From the NCBI GenBank assembly GCA_023481105.1, contig JAMCWK010000136.1, positions 1-64,000 on the forward strand: a stretch of DNA of 64,000 nt, given 5' to 3'. This DNA is from Acidobacteriota bacterium (GTDB taxonomy: Bacteria > Acidobacteriota > Terriglobia > Acidiferrales > UBA7541). Below the pieces are notes generated by a model. The model did no database searches. It was not told the DNA's origin and was given only the letters and a program-made list of their open reading frames with translations. This document shows positions 8,060 through 15,580 of this stretch, one piece after another. The translations under genes were made by a program, and so were the position numbers. Within the stretch, counting starts at the first letter, position 1, and the number at the start of each line of letters is the position of its first letter.

Positions 8060-9511
8060 GTGTCCGATTACCAGGTGACACATTCCAAGTCGCAGGTCTT
8101 CTACGACGTGTTCGAGCGCAAGGCCGAACTGAAACACCAGACGCACTACTGCCCGGGCTGCGGCCACGGCGTGGCGCACAAGCTGGTGGCGGAAGCCATC
8201 GCGGACATGGGTCTCCAGGACAAAACTATTTTCGTCAGCCCGGTGGGCTGCTCGGTTTTCGCTTACTACTACTTTGACACGGGCAACGTGCAGGCCGCGC
8301 ACGGACGCACGCCGGCTGTGGCCACGGGCCTAAAGCGCGCGTGTCCGGAAAGCATGGTGGTCGCGTACCAGGGCGACGGCGATTTGGCGGCGATCGGCAC
8401 GGCGGAAATTCTGCACGCGGCCAACCGCGGCGAAAAAATCAGTGTGTTCTTCATCAACAACGCTATCTACGGCATGACCGGCGGGCAGATGGCTCCTACC
8501 ACGCTGGTCGGGCAGACCAGCACAACGTCGCCGTTTGGGCGCTGGCCGGGCAATGAGGGTTATCCGTTGCACGTGTGCGAGCTGCTGGCCACGTTGGAGG
8601 CGCCTGTTTACATCGAGCGCGTGGCGCTGTGCGACAACAAAAACACCATGAAGGCGCGCAAGGCTGTGCGCAAAGCGCTGGAGCTGCAAAAGAACGGCGC
8701 GGGATTCACCTTCGTCGAAATCCTTTCGCCTTGCCCGACCATCTGGAAAATGGATCCGCTGGATGCGCGGCGCTGGATCGAAGAAAAAATGCTGCCCGTG
8801 TTCCCGCTGGGCGTGTTCCGCGACCGCCCCGCTCCACAGATGAAAGAAAGCCCGGTGCCCCACCACACATTTGTCGAAGCACTGGAGCTGGACACCAAGG
8901 ATGGGGACACCCACGAGCGCGCGCAGACTTCCAAGCAGGCTGGCCGGAGTCTCACCCTGAAGATGGCCGGGTTCGGCGGGCAAGGCGTGCTGCTGCTCGG
9001 ACAGATCGTGGCGGAAATGGGCATGCGCGAAGGGCTGGAAGTGAGCTGGCTGCCGTCGTACGGGCCAGAGATGCGCAGCGGCAGCGCGCACTGCCACGTG
9101 TGCCTGGCGCAAGAGCGCATCGGCTCACCACTGATTTCTCACCCGGACGTGCTGATTGCCATGAATGAAATTTCGCTGCGCAAGTTCGCGCCGCAGGTGA
9201 AGTCCGGCGGCCTGATCCTTTACAACCGTTCGGAATTGCCCGAAGGCTTCGAAATGCCCCAGGCGCGCGTGGTGTGCGTGCCGGCGTCGGACCTCGCCGA
9301 TCAACTGGGCATGGCGAAAGTGGCCAACGTCATCATGCTCGGCGCGTTGATGGCAGAAAACGACTTGCTCACCGAAGAATCCGCGATGTCCGTTGTGCAG
9401 TCCACGCTGGGCGCAAAAGCCAAGTCGGCCTCCGTGCTGGAGATGAACCGCAAGGCGCTCCAAGCCGGGCGCGAGTTTATGCAGAAAGCCGCGACCCCCG
9501 TACAAAATTAA
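8060..9511 (+). CDS. 2-oxoacid:ferredoxin oxidoreductase fused beta (TPP) and gamma subunits
   Basis: A 483-residue fusion. Residues about 1-265 are the TPP-binding beta subunit: YCPGCGHGVAHKL, SPVGCSVFAYYYF, and GDGDLAAIGTAE followed by NNAIYGMTGGQ for TPP-Mg. After a linker containing VPHHTFVEALELDTK, residues about 305-480 are the gamma subunit with GFGGQGVLLLGQIVAEMG and SYGPEMRSGSAHC. In many organisms these are two genes. The GTG start lies behind AAGGAGGAGGC; the frame is open further upstream but overlaps the preceding gene's end without a better signal. It completes a Vor-type complex with the two upstream genes. Confidence 0.9.
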   Translation: MSDYQVTHSKSQVFYDVFERKAELKHQTHYCPGCGHGVAHKLVAEAIADMGLQDKTIFVSPVGCSVFAYYYFDTGNVQAAHGRTPAVATGLKRACPESMVVAYQGDGDLAAIGTAEILHAANRGEKISVFFINNAIYGMTGGQMAPTTLVGQTSTTSPFGRWPGNEGYPLHVCELLATLEAPVYIERVALCDNKNTMKARKAVRKALELQKNGAGFTFVEILSPCPTIWKMDPLDARRWIEEKMLPVFPLGVFRDRPAPQMKESPVPHHTFVEALELDTKDGDTHERAQTSKQAGRSLTLKMAGFGGQGVLLLGQIVAEMGMREGLEVSWLPSYGPEMRSGSAHCHVCLAQERIGSPLISHPDVLIAMNEISLRKFAPQVKSGGLILYNRSELPEGFEMPQARVVCVPASDLADQLGMAKVANVIMLGALMAENDLLTEESAMSVVQSTLGAKAKSASVLEMNRKALQAGREFMQKAATPVQN

Positions 9512-9539
9512 TGCCGCGCTGAGTGAACGGGAGGATGGA

Positions 9540-10493
9540 ATGGAAACCACGCTGGATCCGAATCTGATTGTCTATTTTGAAGACACCTACAAGCCGCTGG
9601 CGGAAGCCAAGGTGGGCTTGCTCACTCATGCACTGCACTATGGCTCAGGAATTTTCGAAGGCATCCGCGGCTACTGGTCGGCGGAGGATGAGGAGCTGTA
9701 CCTATTCCGCGCGCGCGAGCACTATGAACGCTGGAAGTCCAACGCGCGGCTGCTGAAGATCGAAATACCGCTCTCCGCGAAACAGCTTTGCGACATCACC
9801 TGCGAACTCATCGCCCGCAACCAGTTGCGCACGGACGTGTACGTCCGGCCGCTGGTGTTCAAGTCGCGCCAGGGCATCGGCGTGGCCTTTGGTCCGGAAT
9901 TCGAATTGGCCATTGTGGCTGTGCCCTTCGGCACCTACATTGACAGCACAAAAGGCCTGCGCGTGGCTGTTTCGTCTTGGCGCCGCGTGGACGACAACGC
10001 CATCCCTGCGCGCGGAAAGATCTGCGGCGCGTACGTCAACAGCGCCCTCTCCGGCGACGAAGCGCGCGCGAACGGCTTTGACGAAGCGGTCGTGCTGACC
10101 AACGACGGCCATGTGGCCGAAGGCGCGGCGTCCAATCTTTTCCTGGTGCGCAGCGGACAGCTCATCACTCCGCCCGTGTACGACAACATCCTCGAGGGCA
10201 TCACCCGCGCCACGGTGATTGAACTCGCGCGCGACATGTGGATTGAAACGATCGAGCGTCCCGTGGATCGCACCGAGCTGTACGTGGCCTCGGAGGCATT
10301 CTTCGCGGGCACGGCCTTTGAAATCGCACCGATTATTGAAGTGGACCGCCACCCGGTAGGGACAGGGAGCATTGGCCACATCACCCGCCGACTGCAAGAA
10401 GCCTACGTGGAGGTCACACGCGGCCGTACCGCCCGCGGAAGTCATTGGCGACTGCCGGCGTATCGCGAAGTCGGTGTCCGCTCTGTCACCTAG
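9540..10493 (+). CDS. ilvE: branched-chain amino acid aminotransferase (class IV, copy 1)
   Basis: PLP-dependent transfer of amino groups between Leu/Ile/Val and 2-oxoglutarate. The 317-residue protein shows the class IV fold: GLLTHALHYGSGIFEGIRGY near the N-terminus, ARGKICGAYVNS with the likely PLP lysine (about residue 160), the EGAASNLFLVRSG cofactor segment (about 198-210) and ILEGITRATVIEL. The start has GGGAGG upstream. As last gene of the Vor operon it probably feeds branched 2-oxoacids to the oxidoreductase. A second, different IlvE-type gene lies at 62605. The last ~25 residues are unusual in composition and may be poorly conserved. Confidence 0.9.
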   Translation: METTLDPNLIVYFEDTYKPLAEAKVGLLTHALHYGSGIFEGIRGYWSAEDEELYLFRAREHYERWKSNARLLKIEIPLSAKQLCDITCELIARNQLRTDVYVRPLVFKSRQGIGVAFGPEFELAIVAVPFGTYIDSTKGLRVAVSSWRRVDDNAIPARGKICGAYVNSALSGDEARANGFDEAVVLTNDGHVAEGAASNLFLVRSGQLITPPVYDNILEGITRATVIELARDMWIETIERPVDRTELYVASEAFFAGTAFEIAPIIEVDRHPVGTGSIGHITRRLQEAYVEVTRGRTARGSHWRLPAYREVGVRSVT

Positions 10494-10518
10494 CAAGTTT
10501 CTGCGTCGTCTCCCTACC

Positions 10519-10554
10519 GGGCCGCTTCGGAAAGCCGGAGCGGCCCTTTCGTTT
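10519..10554 (+). terminator. intrinsic terminator after ilvE/vor operon
   Basis: A 12-base-pair stem GGGCCGCTTCGG / CCGGAGCGGCCC with loop AAAG (one G-U pair) is followed by TTTCGTTT. It lies 26 bases after the ilvE stop and closes the operon that begins near 4890. Confidence 0.85.
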
Positions 10555-10948
10555 GCAATTCACACAATCAAATGACGCCGAAGAGGCTGGAATTAGGCGC
10601 GGCGGCTTCGGTGTTGCGAATCTAAGCAGGGCCTATTGCGAAATTAAGCGACGACAAACGCCTCACAACTCACTGATTCCACGGACGAGGCGCAGCGATG
10701 GCCACCAAGTGACCTTTTTGCCCGTTCATTTTCTCAACAAACTGCTGTTGCGAACTTCTGCGAAGAATCTGGAGTGCGTTTTGCTCGCACCTGCATCTGC
10801 TTTCCCACCTAGCAATTACACCGATTCCCTCCTCTCGAAACGATTCGCGCGATTGCGGCCCGGCAGTTGCCTTAATAGAAGGTGCAGGCGCCCAACGAGA
10901 GGCGACCCACCGCGGGCGCAACAAGCGAGTGGGCCGGAGAGGTGAGTC
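10555..10948. other. 394-base gap; upstream region of the H-protein-like gene
   Basis: Apart from a candidate sigma-54 promoter at 10856-10870, I see no gene, RNA or repeat in this stretch. Open frames crossing it lack domains and ribosome binding sites. The last 80 bases are the presumed leader of the following gene, ending in GGAGAGGTGAGTC before its ATG. Confidence 0.5.
10856..10870 (+). promoter_or_regulatory. candidate sigma-54 (-24/-12) promoter
   Basis: CGGCCCGGCAGTTGC fits the sigma-54 consensus TGGCACGNNNNTTGC at 9 of 11 defined positions, including the invariant GG (-24) and GC (-12) with correct spacing. It lies about 80 bases before the H-protein-like gene. The operon downstream encodes a sigma-54 activator, which makes the match more credible. 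Confidence 0.5.
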
Positions 10949-11614
10949 ATGACAGTCATTCTGGTCCTCGCAACCTTCGTAGTTCTGCTGACGCTGGAGT
11001 ACTTCATGCACCGCGTTCCGGCGCCGCAACCGGCCGAGCAATTGGCCGAGCCGAAACCGCCCCGCGCGTTGCCGGAATTTGTCGCCGGCTTTGCGTTGCC
11101 TGAAAATCTCAGCTATCACCCGGGCCACACCTGGGCGCTGAGCGAAAGCCCGAATCTGGTACGCGTGGGCATGGACGATTTCGCCGCGCGCCTGTCAGGA
11201 AACGTGGCCAGCATTCAGTTGCCGCAGCGCGGGCAGTGGGTGCGCCAGGGGCAGAAAGTCGCCACGCTCCTGCGCAACGGGGCCAAGGCGGAGATGGTCT
11301 CCCCAATGGAAGGGATCGTTTCGGACGTGAACGACGCTGTGCAGCTTAACCCCGAGCTGGCGCGGCGCGACCCCTATGGCGAAGGGTGGTTGGTGAAACT
11401 GAATGCGCCCGACGCCAAGCTGAACTTCCGGAATTTGCTGAATGGAATGGTGGCGCGGCGCTGGATGGAAGAGGCGGCTGCGCGTCTTCGCCTGATGGTG
11501 GAAACAGCCGCAGCGGCATTGGCGCAAGACGGCGGCGTGGCAGTGGAAGACGTCAGCGGACTTCTGACTGACGAAAAATGGGCCAGCTTGATGCAAGAGT
11601 TCTTCCTTTCGTGA
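10949..11614 (+). CDS. membrane-anchored glycine cleavage H-protein-like protein
   Basis: A 221-residue protein: an N-terminal membrane helix (about 2-18), a Pro/Ala-rich linker, then an H-protein/lipoyl-like domain (about 55-165) with ENLSYHPGHTWAL, NLVRVGMDDFAARLSG and DPYGEGWLVKL, all matching GcvH. At the position of the lipoylated lysine, eight residues before the conserved Pro, there is a Gly; a Lys lies two residues later (GAKAEMVSP). It is therefore unlikely to be an ordinary glycine-cleavage carrier; a true gcvH lies at 53257. It precedes the HybA/HybB-like genes and has its own terminator. Role unknown. Confidence 0.75.
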   Translation: MTVILVLATFVVLLTLEYFMHRVPAPQPAEQLAEPKPPRALPEFVAGFALPENLSYHPGHTWALSESPNLVRVGMDDFAARLSGNVASIQLPQRGQWVRQGQKVATLLRNGAKAEMVSPMEGIVSDVNDAVQLNPELARRDPYGEGWLVKLNAPDAKLNFRNLLNGMVARRWMEEAAARLRLMVETAAAALAQDGGVAVEDVSGLLTDEKWASLMQEFFLS

Positions 11615-11644
11615 GCTGCATGGGCCTCACCTCTCTGCAAGGAA

Positions 11645-11686
11645 ATGGGCGATCCCGCAACGCGGGATTGCCCATTTTTGTTGTTT
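11645..11686 (+). terminator. intrinsic terminator after H-protein-like gene
   Basis: A 14-base-pair stem ATGGGCGATCCCGC / GCGGGATTGCCCAT with loop AAC (one G-U pair) runs into TTTTTGTTGTTT. It separates the H-protein-like gene from the downstream operon, so the two are separate transcription units, each behind a sigma-54-like site. Confidence 0.9.
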
Positions 11687-11807
11687 CCCGAAGTGGCTTT
11701 GGGGGATAGGTGGAAATTCCCATTGGCACCCGCAGAGTAGCGTTGAATTTATCAGCAGCTAATTTTTGCAATGGAGAAATCTCGACAGTCCTTCAAGCCC
11801 TTTGTAA

Positions 11808-11820
11808 CTAATTGTATTAG
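11808..11820. promoter_or_regulatory. palindrome upstream of sigma-54 promoter, possible activator site
   Basis: CTAAT-TGT-ATTAG is a perfect 5-3-5 palindrome centred about 50 bases upstream of the -24 element. NtrC-family activators bind such upstream sites. Whether this short palindrome is one is inference. Confidence 0.3.
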
Positions 11821-11862
11821 TAGCACTTAACGTTGCAAGGAAAGGCGCAATCCGGCAAGAGC

Positions 11863-11877
11863 TGGCAGGCCAATTGC
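11863..11877 (+). promoter_or_regulatory. sigma-54 (-24/-12) promoter of the hyb-like operon
   Basis: TGGCAGGCCAATTGC matches TGGCACGNNNNTTGC at 10 of 11 defined positions with exact spacing. The start of transcription would fall near 11889, about 20 bases before the ATG of the HybA-like gene. The fourth gene of this operon is a sigma-54 activator, which suggests autoregulation. Confidence 0.75.
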
Positions 11878-11910
11878 CCTTTCCAATCCTAGCCGCGCCG
11901 TGGAGCCCAG

Positions 11911-12681
11911 ATGAGCAAGTCTATCCTTTACGATGCTACCCTCTGCATCAACTGCAAGCAGTGCGAAGTCGCCTGCGCGGAACAGAACAAACTCCCGTAC
12001 AACGAAACTATCGCTGCGGAGCAAAAACAGTCCGCGCACAAATTCACCGTTGTGCTGGAGTCTGCCGCGGCGGACGGCAAGTTCATGCGGAAGCTTTGCA
12101 TGAACTGCGCAGACCCGACGTGCGTTTCGGTGTGCCCCGTCGGAGCCTTCACCAAAACAGCAGCCGGCCCGGTGGTGTACGACGAAACTAAATGCATGGG
12201 CTGCCGCTACTGCATGCTGGCGTGCCCCTTCGGCGTGCCGAAGTACGAATGGGATAAGGCGCTGCCGCTGGTGCGCAAGTGCGATATGTGCGCGGACCGC
12301 GTGAGCGCAGGAAGACCCACGGCCTGCACGGAAGCTTGTCCGACGGGCGCCACGATATTCGGAGAACGCGAGACCCTGATTGCCGAAGCGCAAAAGCGCA
12401 TTAAGGAAAAACCCGACCAGTACGTGAACCACGTCTATGGCGTGGAGGAAGTCGGCGGCACGTCAGTGCTGCTGCTTTCCAGCGTGCCGTTCGAGCAGTT
12501 CGGCTATCGCAGCGATTTGATGCACGACCCACTGCCCATGCTCACGTACCGCGTGCTGGCTCGGATTCCAGACCTGGTGGGGCTGGGCGGAATGCTGCTG
12601 GGCGGCATCTGGTGGATCACCAACCGGCGCGCTGAGGTTGCCGCTGCCGAAGCGCCTGTGCGCGCGCACGAGGAGAAATGA
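11911..12681 (+). CDS. HybA-like 4Fe-4S ferredoxin subunit
   Basis: A 256-residue protein with four Cys groups of the HybA/NrfC/FdhB type: CINCKQCEVAC (about 12-22), CMNCADPTCVSVCP (about 66-79), CMGCRYCMLACP (about 95-106) and CDMCADRVSAGRPTACTEACP split over about 119-140. Together these can bind four 4Fe-4S clusters. A C-terminal hydrophobic segment (GLGGMLLGGIWWIT) anchors it to the membrane. It probably passes electrons to or from the NrfD/HybB partner encoded next, which overlaps it by 4 bases. No Tat-type signal or catalytic hydrogenase subunit is visible in the window. Confidence 0.85.
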   Translation: MSKSILYDATLCINCKQCEVACAEQNKLPYNETIAAEQKQSAHKFTVVLESAAADGKFMRKLCMNCADPTCVSVCPVGAFTKTAAGPVVYDETKCMGCRYCMLACPFGVPKYEWDKALPLVRKCDMCADRVSAGRPTACTEACPTGATIFGERETLIAEAQKRIKEKPDQYVNHVYGVEEVGGTSVLLLSSVPFEQFGYRSDLMHDPLPMLTYRVLARIPDLVGLGGMLLGGIWWITNRRAEVAAAEAPVRAHEEK

Positions 12682-13886
12682 CGATGCCGGAAAAATTCCA
12701 ACTGCCAAAACTAACGTTCTGGAAAGCGGCGCTGGTGCTGATTGCCCTCACCGGGCTCTACGCCACGTTTGTGCGGTTTGCGCAAGGACTGGGCGCTTCA
12801 ACCAACTTGTCAGACGAGTTTCCGTGGGGGATCTGGGTAGGCTTCGACGTGTTGTGCGGAGTCATGCTGGCAGCGGGTGGATTCACGCTTACCGCCACCG
12901 TTTATATTTTCAATCTCGAACGCTTCCGTCCCATCGTGCGCCCCACGGTGCTGACGGCGTTCCTGGGCTACTCGCTGGTGTGCGTGGCGCTGCTGTTCGA
13001 CCTGGGACGCAGCTACCGCATCTGGCACCCGCTGGTGATGTGGAATCCCAGGTCGGTGCTCTTCGAAGTGGGTTGGTGCGTGACGCTGTACACCACGGTG
13101 CTGGCGCTGGAGTTTGCGCCCGTGGTGTTTGAGCGGCTGCAACTGGAACGGCCGCGGCGCATCCTGCGGGGGATTTCGATTCCTCTTGTGATCGCCGGCG
13201 TCATGCTCTCCACGCTGCACCAGTCCTCGCTGGGAAGCCTGTACCTGATCGTGCCGCAAAAGCTGCATCCCTTCTGGTACTCGCCGCTCCTCCCCGTCTT
13301 CTTTTTCATTTCGGCCATCGCAGTGGGGCTGGCGATGACCATCTTCGAATCCTCGATGACCTCCAAGCATTTCGGCAAACAACTGGAGTTGCCGCTGCTG
13401 CGGGAACTCGGCCGCATTTTGGCCGTAGTGCTGCTGGTGTACACGGTGCTGCGCACACAGGACCTCTACCATCGTGGCGCGTTGAAGCTGGTGCTCCAGC
13501 CAAGCTACGAAACTTGGCTGTTCTTGCTGGAGGTGCTGCTCGGCCTCGCGGCGCCCATCGTGCTGCTGCTGATTCCCCGGGTGCGGCAGGCGGCCGGGGG
13601 CCTCTACCTGGCGGCCGTGCTGACTTTGCTGGGTTTCATTACCAACCGGCTGAACGTGAGCACCACCGGCATGGAAACTTCGGCGGGAATGCACTACGTC
13701 CCGAAGTGGACGGAGTTGGCGGTGACCGCCAGCATCATTGCCGTGGGCTTTGCGGCCTTCGCGCTTGCAGCAAAACATCTGCCCATTTTTTCAAACCATA
13801 CCGGCGCGCCGCCGGAAGCCGGCTCGCGCCGGTCCAAGGCGATCTTCGTTGAGAAGAAGGAGGAGGGCGTTCTGGTTGGAAGGTGA
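12678..13886 (+). CDS. HybB/NrfD-family integral membrane quinone-interacting subunit
   Basis: A 402-residue polytopic protein with about ten hydrophobic helices. FPWGIWVGFDVLCGV (about 50-65), RSYRIWHPLVMWNPRS and STLHQSSLGSLYL (about 177-189) match the HybB/NrfD (polysulfide reductase NrfD-like) family, which exchanges electrons between the quinone pool and an iron-sulfur subunit. It overlaps the HybA-like gene by ATGA and the histidine kinase by a few bases. The pair forms a membrane redox module without its usual catalytic subunit here. Partner and direction of electron flow are unknown. Confidence 0.87.
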   Translation: MTMPEKFQLPKLTFWKAALVLIALTGLYATFVRFAQGLGASTNLSDEFPWGIWVGFDVLCGVMLAAGGFTLTATVYIFNLERFRPIVRPTVLTAFLGYSLVCVALLFDLGRSYRIWHPLVMWNPRSVLFEVGWCVTLYTTVLALEFAPVVFERLQLERPRRILRGISIPLVIAGVMLSTLHQSSLGSLYLIVPQKLHPFWYSPLLPVFFFISAIAVGLAMTIFESSMTSKHFGKQLELPLLRELGRILAVVLLVYTVLRTQDLYHRGALKLVLQPSYETWLFLLEVLLGLAAPIVLLLIPRVRQAAGGLYLAAVLTLLGFITNRLNVSTTGMETSAGMHYVPKWTELAVTASIIAVGFAAFALAAKHLPIFSNHTGAPPEAGSRRSKAIFVEKKEEGVLVGR

Positions 13887-15577
13887 GCATGCCGGAACCG
13901 GAAACACAACCATCGCCTCCACACCACCCGTGGACACGCAGCCTGAGCGTGAAACTCACGGCCATGCTCGTGCTCGGGATGGTGGTCTGCTTCGGTTTGC
14001 TGGGCTACTTGAATATCCGCCTGCATCGCAAGCATCTGGAACAATCTGTACTGGTCAGCGCGGAGCGAAACAGTGAGGTCATCAAGCGCAGCACGTCGTA
14101 TTCGATGCTGCGCAATGACCGCGAAGGGCTGTATCACGCCATCCAGACGATGGCTGCGCAGCCCGGCGTGGTGCGCATTCGCATCTTCAACAAGGAAGGA
14201 CGGATCAGCTACTCCACCGACCCGGCGGAAGTAAATGCGCTGGTGGACAAGCGAGCAGAAGCTTGCTACGCGTGCCACGCGCAGGCCCAGCCGCTGGCCC
14301 ACTTGGACCGGCCGGACCGCTTCCGCATCTACCGCGCTGCGAACGGAGAGCGCGTGCTGGGCATCATCAATCCCATCGAAAACTTGCCTTCGTGCTCGAC
14401 GGCGGAATGCCATGCGCATCCTGCCGGGCAAAAGATCCTCGGCGTGCTGGACACCAATCTTTCGCTGGCGCTGACAGACCAAGACTTGGCGGAAAGCTCG
14501 CGGCAGATGACCTATTACACGGTCTTGGCGGTGGCGGCGATTTCTCTGCTGAGCGGGCTGTTTGTATGGCGCATGGTGTACCGGCCGATCCGTGTGCTGC
14601 GCAGCGGCACCGAGCGGCTGGCGCGAGGTGAACTGGGCTACCAGATCGAAGATGCGTCACGCGATGAAGTAGGCGCGCTGGCGGATTCCTTCAATGCCAT
14701 GAGCCGCGAGCTGCGCGAAGCGCGCGAGGAAATCACGGCGTGGGCGCGCACGCTCGAGGTGCGCGTGGAACAAAAGACGGGCGAGCTGCAACGCGCGCAG
14801 GAATGCATGCTGCAAGTAGAGAAGATGGCGTCCATCGGGAAACTGGCGGCCGTGGTGGCGCACGAAATCAATAATCCGCTCGCGGGCATCCTCACCTACA
14901 CCAAGCTGATGAGGAAATGGGTGGAGCGCGGCGAGTGGGACGAAGCGCGGCGCGCAGAAATGCGCAGCTCGCTGGACCTAGTGGAAAGCGAAAGCCGCCG
15001 GTGCGGGGAAATCGTGAAGAACCTGCTGGTCTTTTCGCGCTCCGCACCCATGAACTTGGGGTGGACAGACCTAAACTCCGTGGTGGACCGCTGCGTCTGC
15101 CTGGTGCGCCACCAACTCGAACTGGCCAACATCGAGCTGCAACTGGAATTGGCCGAAAGCTTACCGGTGGTGCACTGTGACGCTGCACAAATGGAGCAAG
15201 TGCTGCTGGCGCTGGTGATGAACGCCATTGACGCCCTGCCCCGCGGCGGGCGGCTGCGGCTGTGCAGCCGACTGGCTTCGGACCGCGCACTGGCAGAACT
15301 GGAAGTGCAGGACGACGGTATTGGCATTCCGCCCGACCTACTCCCCAACCTGTTCGAGCCGTTCTTCACCACCAAAGAGCGAGGTCACGGAGTGGGGCTT
15401 GGCTTGGCCATCAGCCGCGGCATCATCGAGCGGCACGGCGGGAAAATTTCTGTGGTCTCGGAGCCGGGCCGTGGCACGACGTTTACCATCCGGCTGCCGC
15501 TGGAAACCCGCCCGCCGGAAACTCCGAAACCGGAAAAAATCGAAACGCAACCTGTTGCTGCAGTCAAAGCGAGGTGA
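13883..15577 (+). CDS. sensor histidine kinase with heme-c motifs in periplasmic domain
   Basis: A 564-residue kinase: membrane helix 1 (about 22-44), a periplasmic sensor (about 45-208), helix 2 (about 210-229), HAMP (about 230-285), a HisKA domain with VVAHEINNPLAG (His about 327), and HATPase_c with NAIDALPRGG, DDGIGIP and GHGVGLGLAIS. The sensor contains CYACH (128-132), a classical CxxCH heme-binding motif, and CSTAECH (171-177), a CX4CH variant, so it may bind heme c and sense redox state or a gas ligand. GTG 13883 or ATG 13889 may be the start. Its response regulator is encoded 3 bases downstream. Confidence 0.9.
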   Translation: MSMPEPETQPSPPHHPWTRSLSVKLTAMLVLGMVVCFGLLGYLNIRLHRKHLEQSVLVSAERNSEVIKRSTSYSMLRNDREGLYHAIQTMAAQPGVVRIRIFNKEGRISYSTDPAEVNALVDKRAEACYACHAQAQPLAHLDRPDRFRIYRAANGERVLGIINPIENLPSCSTAECHAHPAGQKILGVLDTNLSLALTDQDLAESSRQMTYYTVLAVAAISLLSGLFVWRMVYRPIRVLRSGTERLARGELGYQIEDASRDEVGALADSFNAMSRELREAREEITAWARTLEVRVEQKTGELQRAQECMLQVEKMASIGKLAAVVAHEINNPLAGILTYTKLMRKWVERGEWDEARRAEMRSSLDLVESESRRCGEIVKNLLVFSRSAPMNLGWTDLNSVVDRCVCLVRHQLELANIELQLELAESLPVVHCDAAQMEQVLLALVMNAIDALPRGGRLRLCSRLASDRALAELEVQDDGIGIPPDLLPNLFEPFFTTKERGHGVGLGLAISRGIIERHGGKISVVSEPGRGTTFTIRLPLETRPPETPKPEKIETQPVAAVKAR

Positions 15578-15580
15578 CCC

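Noticed and set aside
10445-10945. Frames through the gap before the H-protein-like gene
   Set aside because: They cross a strong terminator and a sigma-54-type site and have no family features.
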